Shown here: positions 33,341 to 42,607 of the stretch, in pieces | How positions within the stretch are numbered: the first letter of the stretch is position 1 | Layout: each line of letters opens with the position of its first letter | From: Desulfovibrio gilichinskyi | Lineage (GTDB): Bacteria; Desulfobacterota; Desulfovibrionia; Desulfovibrionales; Desulfovibrionaceae | DNA: 64,000 bases | NCBI RefSeq assembly: GCF_900177375.1 | Contig: NZ_FWZU01000002.1 | Location: 558,001-622,000 of the forward strand | Direction: 5' to 3' | Notes under the pieces: generated by a model | What the model saw: only the letters and a program-made list of their open reading frames with translations | Database searches by the model: none | What the model was told of the DNA's origin: nothing | Translations under genes and position numbers: made by a program

Positions 33341-34555
33341 ATGTCTGATATACTTTTATTCAGCGGCCTGTTTTGTCAGGCTGAGTCTGTTGTCAAACGG
33401 TTGCTTGATGATACCCGTTGCAGTCTGATTACTGATTCGGATATTGTTGCAGAAGCTGCAAAGCTTAGCGGAATGTCTGAAAAAGCAATTGCGAAAGCTT
33501 TCGTATCAAAAGGTTCTATTTTCAATAAATTCAATCATGAAAAAGAAAGATCAGTAGCATGGCTCAGGCTTGCCTTGGCTGAAAAATTGGTCAAGGGTGA
33601 AGCTCTGCTTGTGTCGGGATTTTCAGCACAGCTGCTTTCTCAGTCTATTTCGCACGTTCTTAAAGTCTGCATTATTGATGATGTGCATAAGAGAATTGAA
33701 GTTGCACGAAATGAAGAAGGGTTTTCCGAAAAAGAAGCTATCAAGGCAATGCAGCGTAGTGATGAAGAGAGAAGTGTATGGGTAAAAGAACTCACAGGTG
33801 AAAAAGATCCCTGGACAAGTTCTCTGTACGATATGGTTGTTCCTGTCGATAAAATAGGTGTTGATGAGTCTGTTGCTCTCATTAAAGAACAGCTTGGAAA
33901 TGCGGCTGTTCAGATTACTGATAATTCCAGACAGGAAGCTCTTGATTTTCTTCTTGCTGCCAAGGTTGAAACAGCACTTGTCACCAAGGGGCACAACGTT
34001 GAAGTTTCGGCTAAAGCCGGAAATGTTGTGTTGACCATTAATAAAAAGGTGTTGCTGGTTGATCGTCTTGAAAAAGAATTGGTAGAACTAACGCAGCCGC
34101 TTGACGGTGTTGAAAGCGTTGAAGTCACTTTCGGGAAAGATTTTTATTCCCCCGATATTTACCGTCGTATGGATTTTGAATTGCCGTCAAGAGTTCTGCT
34201 TGTTGATGACGAACGTGAGTTTGTTCAGACTCTTTCTGAAAGATTATTAATGCGCGATCTCGGTTCGCACGTTGTTTATGATGGTGAATCCGCGCTTGAT
34301 ATAGTGAAAGACGACGAGCCTGAAGTAATGATTCTTGACCTGAAAATGCCCGGAATTGACGGCATTGAAGTGCTGCGCAGGGTTAAAGCCAGCAGACCTA
34401 ATATTGAGGTTGTTATCCTTACGGGGCATGGATCTGACCAAGATAAGAAAGTGTGTATGGAACTCGGAGCGTTTGCCTATTTGCATAAACCTGTAGATAT
34501 AGAAGTTCTCAGTTTAACACTTAAAGAAGCTTACGCAAAAATTCGCAAAGCTTAA
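33341..34555 (+). CDS. Cytidylate-kinase-like / BON-like / receiver fusion protein
   Basis: A 404-residue protein with a rare architecture. Residues 1-190 resemble the cytidylate-kinase-like family (PF13189): an LLFSGLF strand in the P-loop place, the AFVSKGSIF and ARNEEGFSEKEAIKAMQRSD lid region and a terminal WTSSLYDMVVPVDKIGVDE. The glycine-lysine P-loop is missing, so kinase activity is doubtful. Residues 195-265 form a small alpha-beta unit of BON/HMA appearance. Residues 284-404 are a receiver (VLLVDDERE, Asp333 in ILDLKMPGIDG, Thr in LTGHGSD, HKPVD). The ATG at 33341 has GGAGG 6 bases upstream. Confidence 0.75.
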   Translation: MSDILLFSGLFCQAESVVKRLLDDTRCSLITDSDIVAEAAKLSGMSEKAIAKAFVSKGSIFNKFNHEKERSVAWLRLALAEKLVKGEALLVSGFSAQLLSQSISHVLKVCIIDDVHKRIEVARNEEGFSEKEAIKAMQRSDEERSVWVKELTGEKDPWTSSLYDMVVPVDKIGVDESVALIKEQLGNAAVQITDNSRQEALDFLLAAKVETALVTKGHNVEVSAKAGNVVLTINKKVLLVDRLEKELVELTQPLDGVESVEVTFGKDFYSPDIYRRMDFELPSRVLLVDDEREFVQTLSERLLMRDLGSHVVYDGESALDIVKDDEPEVMILDLKMPGIDGIEVLRRVKASRPNIEVVILTGHGSDQDKKVCMELGAFAYLHKPVDIEVLSLTLKEAYAKIRKA

Positions 34556-34577
34556 CTTAATCTATCCGGGGTAGGCC

Positions 34578-36317
34578 ATGTCACTTAAAGGACTTCTTCG
34601 ACCGGAATTCTGGAACGCGGATAAAAAAACTGCGGGACCGTATAAGAGTTTATTTGATTACAAGCGCATCTGGCAGCTGTGCTTTGCAATTCTTGTTGTG
34701 GTTTCGCTGGTTCCGTTGTTCATCTTGGCCTTTATAGATTTTAATGTCACCCGGGTAGCTATTAAGTCTGAAAATATGCTCCGAGGGGCGAGGACGACCT
34801 CAAATACCCGAAGATCAGTCGCTTACTTTCTTGAGGAGCGGAAATCAGCTTTGCAGTTAATTGTAAAGCTTGATGATTTCCGCTCCCTGCCGCGAAAAGA
34901 ACGGCTTGGAGAGATGCTGAGCGCACTTAAAAACAGTTTCGGCGGTTTTGTTGATCTGGGTATTATCGATGAAAACGGTAAGCAGCTTGCCTACGTCGGC
35001 CCCTATAATCTGGAAGGAAAAGATTATAAGGGGCAGGCGTGGTTTAAGCAGGCCTCGGATCAGGGAACATACATCAGTGATGTTTTTCTGGGATTTCGCG
35101 ACAGCCCCCATCTTGTTATTGCCGTAAAGCATTTTATTGATGACGTTCACTACAAAATTTTCCGTGCAACTCTTGATACAACAGAGTTCAACGGGATTCT
35201 TTCGTCGCTTGATCTGTCCGCCGGGGCGGATGCTTTTCTTGTGAATTCTTCCGGTATTATTCAGACTCCTTCCAAATGGAATGGAAAAGTTTTTTCAAAA
35301 ATGTCTTTTCCGCTGCCGGAAAAATCATTCAGGACCAAGGTGAAAGAACTTACGCTTGAAAAAGATTTGCGGGCGATTGTAGGCTATGCGTATATTGAAG
35401 GAACTCCTTTCATTATTATGGTAGTTAAGCCGGAAGCTGAACTTATGGAAGCATGGCGGGAGTCCAGGGACACACTTACATGGATATCGACAATCAGTGT
35501 GGCTGTGATTCTTTTGGTTATGTGGGGAGTTGCTTCTTATATGGTTGAACGGATCTACATGGCAGACATGACCAGATCAAAATTATTGCAGAAAATGGAG
35601 CACCACAACCGTATGGCTTCAATTGGAAGGCTGGCGGCAGGAGTTGCTCATGAGATTAATAATCCTCTGGCGATAATTAATGAAAAGGCCGGTCTTTTAA
35701 AAGATTTGTTTACATTTAATAAAGCATATGAAGCAGATGCCAGAGTTCTAGGAATTGTAGATTCCGTTATAAATTCTGTTGAAAGATGCGGCAGAATTAC
35801 TAAACGACTCCTCGGATTTTCACGGCAGGACGATGTTGAACTTAGACCGGTTCTTCCACAAAAAGTAGTTGAGACAGTGCTCAGTTTTCTTAATAAGGAA
35901 GCGGAATATCGCAGTATCAATGTTACGGTTGATGTGGAAAATGGCATTTATGAGATTGTAACTGATCGGGGCAAGCTCGAGCAAGTTCTGCTTAACCTCA
36001 TAAGTAATGCTTTTCAGGCTATGAAAGACGGTGGATCTTTACTGATAAAGGTCGGACGCGGTGAAGAAAATCGAATAGATTTTTCAGTTAAAGATGACGG
36101 ATGCGGTATACCTGCCACAGATCTTAAACGTATCTTTGAACCTTTTTATTCTACTAAAAAGCAGACAGGCGGGACAGGACTTGGTCTTTCTATCACGTAT
36201 GGACTGGTTCAAGACCTCGGTGGACAAATGACTGTTAAAAGTGAACTAGGCGTAGGGACTGAATTTTGCTTTTCAATTCCTGTGAATCCTATAGCTAAGG
36301 AGGAAAGCCGGAAATGA
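34578..36317 (+). CDS. Cache-domain sensor histidine kinase
   Basis: A 579-residue membrane kinase. TM1 is about 34-54. The extracytoplasmic double-Cache-like sensor (about 60-295) has VDLGIIDENGKQLAYVGPY and YISDVFLGFRDSPHLVIAV. TM2 is about 302-322. HisKA with GVAHEINNPLAIINEKAG (His358) follows directly without HAMP or PAS. The HATPase has an N box (NLISNAFQAM), G1 (DDGCGI) and G2 (GGTGLGLSIT). It overlaps the next receiver gene by ATGA. Cognate receivers are probably the three encoded in the same operon. Confidence 0.9.
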   Translation: MSLKGLLRPEFWNADKKTAGPYKSLFDYKRIWQLCFAILVVVSLVPLFILAFIDFNVTRVAIKSENMLRGARTTSNTRRSVAYFLEERKSALQLIVKLDDFRSLPRKERLGEMLSALKNSFGGFVDLGIIDENGKQLAYVGPYNLEGKDYKGQAWFKQASDQGTYISDVFLGFRDSPHLVIAVKHFIDDVHYKIFRATLDTTEFNGILSSLDLSAGADAFLVNSSGIIQTPSKWNGKVFSKMSFPLPEKSFRTKVKELTLEKDLRAIVGYAYIEGTPFIIMVVKPEAELMEAWRESRDTLTWISTISVAVILLVMWGVASYMVERIYMADMTRSKLLQKMEHHNRMASIGRLAAGVAHEINNPLAIINEKAGLLKDLFTFNKAYEADARVLGIVDSVINSVERCGRITKRLLGFSRQDDVELRPVLPQKVVETVLSFLNKEAEYRSINVTVDVENGIYEIVTDRGKLEQVLLNLISNAFQAMKDGGSLLIKVGRGEENRIDFSVKDDGCGIPATDLKRIFEPFYSTKKQTGGTGLGLSITYGLVQDLGGQMTVKSELGVGTEFCFSIPVNPIAKEESRK

Positions 36318-36667
36318 AAATTCTACTTGTTGATGATGAGCTTGAGCTTGTTTCCGCTCTATCGGAACGACTTTCGTTTAGAGGTTTTGACGCAGAATGG
36401 GTCACAAGCGGTGAAGAAGCTATAGCAAAAGTAAATACTTCGAAATATGATCTGGCGATACTTGATGTGAAAATGCCGCGAATCAGCGGTCTTGAACTTC
36501 GTAAGGAACTCGAAAAAATATGTCCGTCCCTTAAGTTTATATTCCTTTCCGGTCATGGCTCGGAGGATGATTACTACGAAGGATCTTCCGGCGCAGATTG
36601 TTATTTGATCAAGCCTGTTAAAATTGAAAACCTTGTTGAAAGAATTAATATTGCTTTAGGTCTTTAA
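36314..36667 (+). CDS. Single-domain response regulator
   Basis: A 117-residue receiver: ILLVDDELELV, phospho-Asp in LAILDVKMPRISG, Ser in IFLSGHGSED and Lys in YLIKPVKI. It starts within the stop of the Cache kinase gene, so the two are translated together and are the most probable cognate pair. It is close in sequence to the receiver of the kinase-like fusion and to the one at 37367-37795 (all share the ERLxxR segment near the start), which suggests local duplication. Confidence 0.9.
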   Translation: MKILLVDDELELVSALSERLSFRGFDAEWVTSGEEAIAKVNTSKYDLAILDVKMPRISGLELRKELEKICPSLKFIFLSGHGSEDDYYEGSSGADCYLIKPVKIENLVERINIALGL

Positions 36668-36688
36668 TAATTTCAGTAGGAGAGTATC

Positions 36689-37321
36689 ATGGGGTCAACT
36701 GAGAATGTTCCTTGTCGGGAAGGGCTTTGTTTTTTCGGTAGGGTGAGTGCCATAATTTCTCATGATGTTAAAAATGTTCTGGCAATTATCAACGAGGAAG
36801 CCGGACTCCTGCAGGATTTATCGCTCATGGCCGCGCAGGGGATGGAACTTGCCCCTGAAAGGCTTGTCAAACTTGCTGAAAAGATACAGAAACAGATTAA
36901 GCGTGGCGACTTGATAATCAAGAATATGAACAGGTTCGCGCATAGCGTTGACGTTTCGGAATGTGAAGTTGATTTAAATGAAACTCTTGCGCTGATAATT
37001 GCTCTTTTTACAAGAGTATCCGCCTCAAAATGTGTTACTGTTCTTCTTAAGGAAGGCGAAAAGGTAACAGTAAAATGTGATCCTTTTTCAGTTGAAATGC
37101 TTATTGCCGGATGTTTGGAAATATGCATGGACAGTGCCGGAAAAAACAGTGAAATAACAGTTGAAGTTTTACAGAAAAATAGCGAAAAGGTAATCGCTGT
37201 CAGCGGCCTTGAGCATGATGTTGCAGAAGAAAAATTTCAGGCAATAGAATCGATGGCAACAGGCATTAATGTATCTGTTAAGATAAAGCCTCAGGATAAA
37301 GTCTTAGAAATTATCTTTTAA
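36689..37321 (+). CDS. Degenerate histidine-kinase-like protein (H-box, no intact ATP site)
   Basis: A 210-residue soluble protein. RVSAIISHDVKNVLAIINEEAG (first 20 of it are residues 18-37) resembles the H-box of the kinase just upstream, with His25 in the phospho-site. The second half has the length and strand pattern of an HATPase domain, but the N box reads LEICMDSAGK without the Asn, and no G1 or G2 glycine boxes are present. It probably cannot bind ATP and may act as a dimerising phosphotransfer or scaffold protein, like Spo0B. GGAG lies a few bases before the ATG. Confidence 0.6.
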   Translation: MGSTENVPCREGLCFFGRVSAIISHDVKNVLAIINEEAGLLQDLSLMAAQGMELAPERLVKLAEKIQKQIKRGDLIIKNMNRFAHSVDVSECEVDLNETLALIIALFTRVSASKCVTVLLKEGEKVTVKCDPFSVEMLIAGCLEICMDSAGKNSEITVEVLQKNSEKVIAVSGLEHDVAEEKFQAIESMATGINVSVKIKPQDKVLEIIF

Positions 37322-37366
37322 GTGTTGAAAGTTTATACTTAACTCTTAATTCAGTTGGAGAAAGCC

Positions 37367-37795
37367 ATGGCGGAAAAAGTACTATTAGTCGACGATGAAA
37401 AAGAATTTGTGGAAGGCCTTGCTGAACGCATGGAACTTCGTGGAATGAATGTAAATACATGCACAAATCCCCAAGACGCTCTCGAAATGGTAAATAGTGA
37501 TTCATACGATGCTATTATTTTAGACTTACAAATGCCCGGTATTGACGGGATTGAAGTTCTTAAACATATCAAAGAAAGTAAACCTGAAATGCAGGTGATT
37601 CTTTTAAGCGGACATGCCACAGTTGAAAAAGGCATTGAAGCTATGAAGCTCGGTGCGATGGACTTTGTCGAAAAACCGGCAGATATTAATGTTCTTATTG
37701 ATAAAATTAAAAAAGCTCAGGCTCGGAAAATGATTCTGGTTGAAAAAAAGACCGAAGAAAAAGTGAAGGATATTCTGGAGCATCAGGGCTGGTAG
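37367..37795 (+). CDS. Response regulator, receiver with C-terminal helical extension
   Basis: A 142-residue protein. The receiver has VLLVDDEKEF, phospho-Asp in IILDLQMPGIDG, Ser in LLSGHAT and Lys in FVEKPAD. The last 25 residues are a charged helix (RKMILVEKKTEEKVKDIL). I start it at MAEKVL, with GGAG 6 bases upstream. It is the last gene of the TetR-SulP operon, 45 bases after the degenerate kinase and before a strong terminator. Confidence 0.9.
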   Translation: MAEKVLLVDDEKEFVEGLAERMELRGMNVNTCTNPQDALEMVNSDSYDAIILDLQMPGIDGIEVLKHIKESKPEMQVILLSGHATVEKGIEAMKLGAMDFVEKPADINVLIDKIKKAQARKMILVEKKTEEKVKDILEHQGW

Positions 37796-37817
37796 TAAAT
37801 ATTTTTGCTGTTCTATA

Positions 37818-37863
37818 AAAATGCGGTGAAAACTTTATATAAAAGTTTTCACCGCATTTTTTT
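37818..37863. terminator. Bidirectional terminator between the signalling operon and hypF
   Basis: AAAATGCGGTGAAAACTT and its complement flank a short loop, giving a long stem with A/T flanks on both sides. It ends two convergent operons. Confidence 0.9.
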
Positions 37864-37940
37864 GAGCGAAAAAATTATTCGTGAAATATTATTTAAAGTT
37901 AATATTAAACATAAGTCTTAAACGTAAGTGTCCGGGGATA

Positions 37941-40343
37941 TTAATCAGTGCTTTCAATGTTAAGCATTTGCTGACCGTATACCGCCTGTCCTAAAGATAT
38001 GCATGCATCACTTGGCGGTAGAACTCTGTGAACCAGCGGAGTTAAACCCCTTTTGCAAAGCTCTGAGGGAAGTTCAACTGCAAGTGTTAAATTCTGCATT
38101 ACTCCGCCGCTTAGTCCGACGGTTTTAATACCCGTCTGCTTTGATATTATTTCAGCGCAATCAGCCAGCCCTGAAATTAAACCTTTGTGAAATTTACGGC
38201 TGATTATTCCGGACGAAACTCCTGCTACATAATCGCTGTATGCCTGTTTGAAAAGCTCACCAGTGCAAATTTCTATCAGGTCGTTTGTATCATCATTTAA
38301 AGAATTCCCTGATATTTTTTTGACAGGGCATATATATTGTCCGCGTTCACCTAGATCCTGAATTTTTTCCAGAATTATAGCGGCTTGACCTTCATAGGTA
38401 ATTGTACTGCAAAGCCCGAGCATTGCAGAGATTGCATCGAAAAGCCTGCCGCAGCTGCTTGTTGAAGGGCAGTTAATATCCTTATCCAGCATTTGATCCA
38501 GCATCTTTGCACCCGCACTGAATTTTTCAGGAAGCGGCAGTCGCTCTGCATCGATCCCCAGGTCGCGTGCGGCTCCTCTTGCTATTCTCCACGGTTCACG
38601 CACGGCAGCCTCGCCGCCGGGCAGTCTGAGATGAGTAAATCTGGCCAGCCGTTTATTTTTAAGTTTTTCATTATCAATAAATAAACACTCTCCGCCCCAG
38701 ATGGTGCGATCCTCACCGAGTCCTGTGCCGTCCAGAGCAAGTCCTATAGCCGGACCGGAATGCTTATTTTCAGCTAAAACTGAATAAATATGGGCATAAT
38801 GATGTTGCAGCGAGGTGGTTGGAATTTCTTCTATTTTTCCTATCTCAGAGGCCAGTTCCGTGGTCATGTAATCAGGGTGAAGATCATGCACAATAAGCTT
38901 TGGTTTAACCTGTAATATATTTTGCAGATGCAAACGTATTTCTTTCCAGAATTGCAAGGTTTCGAGGTTTTGCATGTCTCCGATATGCTGACTTGAAAAT
39001 GCCTGATCACCTTTTGTTATACATAATGTATTTTTAAGTTCAGGGCCTGTCCCAAGTACGCATGGTCCGCTCTTTGCGAGAAATACAGGGGACGGCGTGT
39101 AGCCTCGGGCTCTGCGCATAAAGACTGTTCTGAAATCAGTTCCGGCAGATTGAGCTTCAACTTTTTCGGCCTGTTCGCTGTTGAATTCAGGTACTGAGCG
39201 GGCTACAGAATCATCCACACGGATAAGGATATCCCGATTGTGGAATAGAAAAATATCGGCAATATCCGGCAGTCTTGTTAATGCTTCGCGATTACCTATG
39301 CAGATAGGTGCGGAGCTCATGTTGCCGGAAGTCATGACCAAAGCCGCCGGAGACGGTTTCAGCTTGGAAAAATGTTTAATCAGAACATGGTGCAGCGGAG
39401 TGTATGGAACCATCAGGCCGATAAAGTCTGTGTCCGGAGCAATCTCTGAAGCAAGCGGATAATTTGAACTTTTAGGAGCAAGAACTATGGGGCGTTGTAT
39501 ACCTTCTAAAAGTTCATGATCATTTTCTGAAAGATCAGCAATTTTATCAGCTTCAGCCATGTCTTTTACCATCACCGCCAGCGGTTTGTCCGGACGGTTT
39601 TTCCGCTCTCTAAGAGTCTGTACTGCAGTAGAATTTGACGCGTCACATACAAGGTGAAAGCCGCCGAGTCCTTTAACCGCGGCAATTTTACCTTCGGCTA
39701 AAAATTCTGCCAGTTTTACAATACCATTATCTATTCCTTCGAACTCATGGCCTTTATTATCTGTCAGCCATACTTTCGGACCGCAATCTTTACAGGCATT
39801 TGGCTGGGCATGAAATCTGCGATCAAGTGGATTTGTATATTCTTCGCTGCATTTTTCGCAAAGCGGAAAACAAGACATTGATGTTACAGGGCGGTCATAA
39901 GGAATTGATCGCGTTATTGTGTAACGCGGTCCGCAGTTTGTACAGTTGGTGAACGGATATTCATACCTGCGGTTATCTGGATCGTTCATATCATTAAAAC
40001 AATCAGGACATGTTGCCACATCAGGGCTGATCAGAACGCAATGTCCTTCCCCTGCAGTACTGGAGAGAATGCAGAATTCTGTCTCATCGTTTATCAGTTC
40101 AATTTTTTTTTCTTGCAGAGATACAATTCGGGCCAGTCGCGGAAGATCTTCTTTTAACGCTTTGTCAAAATTTTCATGATTACAACAGTCACCTTGAATC
40201 TCGATCAGCACTCCTTCGGGGCTGTTACGCACAGTGCCGGACAGTTTACACTTAAGCGCGGTTTTGTAAATAAAAGGTCTGAACCCTACGCCTTGAACTT
40301 GTCCTGTGATGGTGAGTATTCTACGTGAAAGACAGTAGGTCAT
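37941..40343 (-). CDS. hypF: Carbamoyltransferase HypF ([NiFe] hydrogenase maturation)
   Basis: An 800-residue enzyme that turns carbamoyl phosphate into the thiocarbamate precursor of the cyanide ligands of [NiFe] hydrogenase. Domains in order: acylphosphatase (GQVQGVGFRPFIY, residues 14-26), two zinc fingers (CPDCFNDM...CTNCGPRYT and CEKCSEEY...CKDCGPK), a YrdC-like domain (AAVKGLGGFHLVCDA), and a Kae1-like domain with QHHYAHIYSVLAEN and GLALDGTGLGEDRTIWGGE. It is full length. It is last in the run TauE-membrane protein-DUF362-hypF, 52 bases after DUF362. The other hyp genes seen are 22 kb away. Confidence 0.95.
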   Translation of the reverse strand: MTYCLSRRILTITGQVQGVGFRPFIYKTALKCKLSGTVRNSPEGVLIEIQGDCCNHENFDKALKEDLPRLARIVSLQEKKIELINDETEFCILSSTAGEGHCVLISPDVATCPDCFNDMNDPDNRRYEYPFTNCTNCGPRYTITRSIPYDRPVTSMSCFPLCEKCSEEYTNPLDRRFHAQPNACKDCGPKVWLTDNKGHEFEGIDNGIVKLAEFLAEGKIAAVKGLGGFHLVCDASNSTAVQTLRERKNRPDKPLAVMVKDMAEADKIADLSENDHELLEGIQRPIVLAPKSSNYPLASEIAPDTDFIGLMVPYTPLHHVLIKHFSKLKPSPAALVMTSGNMSSAPICIGNREALTRLPDIADIFLFHNRDILIRVDDSVARSVPEFNSEQAEKVEAQSAGTDFRTVFMRRARGYTPSPVFLAKSGPCVLGTGPELKNTLCITKGDQAFSSQHIGDMQNLETLQFWKEIRLHLQNILQVKPKLIVHDLHPDYMTTELASEIGKIEEIPTTSLQHHYAHIYSVLAENKHSGPAIGLALDGTGLGEDRTIWGGECLFIDNEKLKNKRLARFTHLRLPGGEAAVREPWRIARGAARDLGIDAERLPLPEKFSAGAKMLDQMLDKDINCPSTSSCGRLFDAISAMLGLCSTITYEGQAAIILEKIQDLGERGQYICPVKKISGNSLNDDTNDLIEICTGELFKQAYSDYVAGVSSGIISRKFHKGLISGLADCAEIISKQTGIKTVGLSGGVMQNLTLAVELPSELCKRGLTPLVHRVLPPSDACISLGQAVYGQQMLNIESTD

Positions 40344-40394
40344 ATTTGAAATTCTCTTTGAATATTGTGTGTTCGATGCTGAAGATTCATAGTG

Positions 40395-41321
40395 CTAGCG
40401 CACCCGGCTGATAAGACTTTTTAATCTGCCTTTAATAAGGCGGACAACTTCAAATTCCATAGGACTTAAAACTTCGGGGAGTATAAAGTCTGTCGTATCA
40501 AAGTCGTCAGGAGGTTCAACTACATATTTAATTTGATCAGGATCATAGCCGCGAATTTTTTGATTTGTTATTTCTTTCCAGAGCTGCACCCGTTTAGGGC
40601 TTAACCCTAGTAACATGTAAATTGCGGTATCAAGTGCATATGGATTCGGAGAGCCTGCAAGCAAACTCATGGCAAACGGTTTTCCGGATATGGGGCCGGT
40701 TACGTGCATGGGATAAATTGCATCCATAAGGTTAAATGCAACAGGCATAGCTGCGCAAACTTCAAGGACCATTTTCTCCATGAGTCCTTTGGTTTCACCG
40801 AATCTGGTGTGAGCAAAAGCTTTTCGGAATCCAACAACTGTACCGAAAAGATTTTTGACCGCTCCGGTAACTAAAAACTGGCTATGGGCTTTTAGTTTTG
40901 GGACATTGACTATCATATCTGTTTCAAGTGCATCCCTTGAAATTCCTATTGAGGTTCCAAAGGATAATTCCAGCGGAACAGGGCGGCCGAGTGTAATGGG
41001 CTTAATTCCGAGCGCGGCAAGACCTGATGTCATACCTATAGCTTTGGAAACTTGCGCGGCAGTTCCGTAGCCTGGGGAGTCGCCTACTGTAACAACGGCT
41101 CCGCAATCAAGCAGATAGCGGCATAATGAAATTGTTACATTGGGATGAGTGCAGGCTAGAGCATTTTTGGGCGAAACTAAATTGGGTTTAACCAGAACTT
41201 TGGTTCCGGGAGCTACTTTGAATCCTGTTTCTTCAATAATCAAACCTATTGCCGCATCCATAAAGGTAGATTCGTATTCAAGTAAGCGAAAGTATGCGAC
41301 TGGTTCTTTGTTCTGATTCAT
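40395..41321 (-). CDS. DUF362 domain protein
   Basis: A 308-residue protein with the DUF362 hallmarks: VLVKPNLVSP near residue 45, VGDSPGYG, DMIVNVPKLKAHSQFLVTGAVKNLFG and a final ALDTAIYMLLG segment. Some family members carry a ferredoxin domain; this one does not. The biochemical role of the family is unsettled. I start it at MNQNKEP; neither this ATG nor a TTG four codons earlier has a good ribosome binding site, so coupling to the upstream gene is possible. It lies between the Lys/Ala-rich membrane protein and hypF. Confidence 0.75.
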   Translation of the reverse strand: MNQNKEPVAYFRLLEYESTFMDAAIGLIIEETGFKVAPGTKVLVKPNLVSPKNALACTHPNVTISLCRYLLDCGAVVTVGDSPGYGTAAQVSKAIGMTSGLAALGIKPITLGRPVPLELSFGTSIGISRDALETDMIVNVPKLKAHSQFLVTGAVKNLFGTVVGFRKAFAHTRFGETKGLMEKMVLEVCAAMPVAFNLMDAIYPMHVTGPISGKPFAMSLLAGSPNPYALDTAIYMLLGLSPKRVQLWKEITNQKIRGYDPDQIKYVVEPPDDFDTTDFILPEVLSPMEFEVVRLIKGRLKSLISRVR

Positions 41322-41350
41322 TATTTGTATCAATAAAATTTGTGAAATAC

Positions 41351-42607
41351 CTACTCTTTGATCTTGGCCGTTTTAGGCGCAGGAGCTTTTGCGGGTGCTT
41401 CCGGTTTTGTTTTAGGTTTTGCGACTGCTACTTTGACATTCTCTTTTTTGTTTTCTGGTTGAGCAGTTACTTTTTTGTTCAGGTTTTGTGAAGTAGCTGT
41501 GGAAGAATTTTTTTGCGTAACAGCTGAACTTTCAGGTTTTTTTGTCGGTCTGCTATTTGCTGCCGGTGCCGTTTTAGGGGAGATTGCTGCGGCTGCTTTC
41601 CCTGCTGTTTCAGGTTTTGACGCAGGTACAATTCTTTTCTTTGCTTTAACCTGCGTATCGGTTGGTTGGCTGGATTTTTTTATAGCATCTTTTGAAATAG
41701 CGGTCTTGACCGCAGGTTTTGTTGATGTCGTTTTTTGTTTCGCTTGAGTCGGTATGTCAGTTGTTTGAGGTTTCATTTTTTTCTGAGGGGAAGCCGTTTT
41801 TGTTGGCACTTTAGTTTTTTTATCAGCTGGAGCCCCTGAGGTTTTAGCGGCTTTTTTCTTTAATTCAGCTAGTTTTTTTGCTGCTGCAAGTTTCTCTTTT
41901 TTTTCCCGTCCACTGATTCTAATTAAGAATGCAGAGTCAGTTATTGTTCTGAAAAATAGAAGATTAGCAAGATCCCAGAGCGTGGCAATAAGCAAAAGGG
42001 TTAATGTGCCAAGCGCAAGGTATGTGATTCCTGAAGTTTCATTTATAGGGGGAGCTTTTCTCAGGTTATACGCAGGAACAAGCACTTCTGACCGAATTGC
42101 TTTTGTAAGATTTTCCTGATCGGTCATTTTCTGAGATGCCAGAGAAAATGCTAAATGTTTCAAAATACGGTCAACTACAAACATGGATTGGGTTGCAGAC
42201 ATGGAATATTTTTTTTCAAGCGCATCGTTTCTGTTGAAGTAAAGCATCCATATATCGCGAAGAAAATATTGTAAGGTGTATCCAAGATCGCCCTGAATTC
42301 GAAGTGTTCGTCCGCTTGGTGTAACCATCATCTTATTACGAAGGAGTATACGTGTTGCAACCTCGGTTATTTCATTAGTGCTGAAGGTTAGATCTGCGGT
42401 AATGCTTTTTCCAAGGTTACCTTTATTTTGCTGTGTGAGTTTGTCAAAAGGTGGGCTTATACCTTTTCGCAGTGAATTGAATGTGCTCTCCATCGCATCA
42501 AAACCATTATGCCCGCCAAATAAAGGAATATACATTGAACCAAGGGTAAGCATGCTTAACAGGAATAATAGTGCGGATAAAATAAGAGTTTTTCCGGAGT
42601 ATATCAT
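41351..42607 (-). CDS. Two-helix membrane protein with a long Lys/Ala-rich cytosolic tail
   Basis: A 418-residue protein. TM1 (about 7-27) is followed by a periplasmic helical domain of about 165 residues (FLRDIWMLYFNRND, RILKHLAFSLASQ) and TM2 (about 193-218). The last 180 residues are low-complexity Lys, Ala, Pro and Thr, very basic and probably disordered, like histone H1 or TolA-type tails. I recognise no family for the folded part. It overlaps the TauE/SafE gene by four bases, so the two products are probably made together and may form one complex. Confidence 0.72.
   Translation of the reverse strand: MIYSGKTLILSALLFLLSMLTLGSMYIPLFGGHNGFDAMESTFNSLRKGISPPFDKLTQQNKGNLGKSITADLTFSTNEITEVATRILLRNKMMVTPSGRTLRIQGDLGYTLQYFLRDIWMLYFNRNDALEKKYSMSATQSMFVVDRILKHLAFSLASQKMTDQENLTKAIRSEVLVPAYNLRKAPPINETSGITYLALGTLTLLLIATLWDLANLLFFRTITDSAFLIRISGREKKEKLAAAKKLAELKKKAAKTSGAPADKKTKVPTKTASPQKKMKPQTTDIPTQAKQKTTSTKPAVKTAISKDAIKKSSQPTDTQVKAKKRIVPASKPETAGKAAAAISPKTAPAANSRPTKKPESSAVTQKNSSTATSQNLNKKVTAQPENKKENVKVAVAKPKTKPEAPAKAPAPKTAKIKE

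Noticed and set aside
33341-34555. Active cytidylate kinase.
   Set aside because: The Gly-rich, Lys-containing P-loop expected at the N-terminus is missing, so I describe it only as kinase-like.
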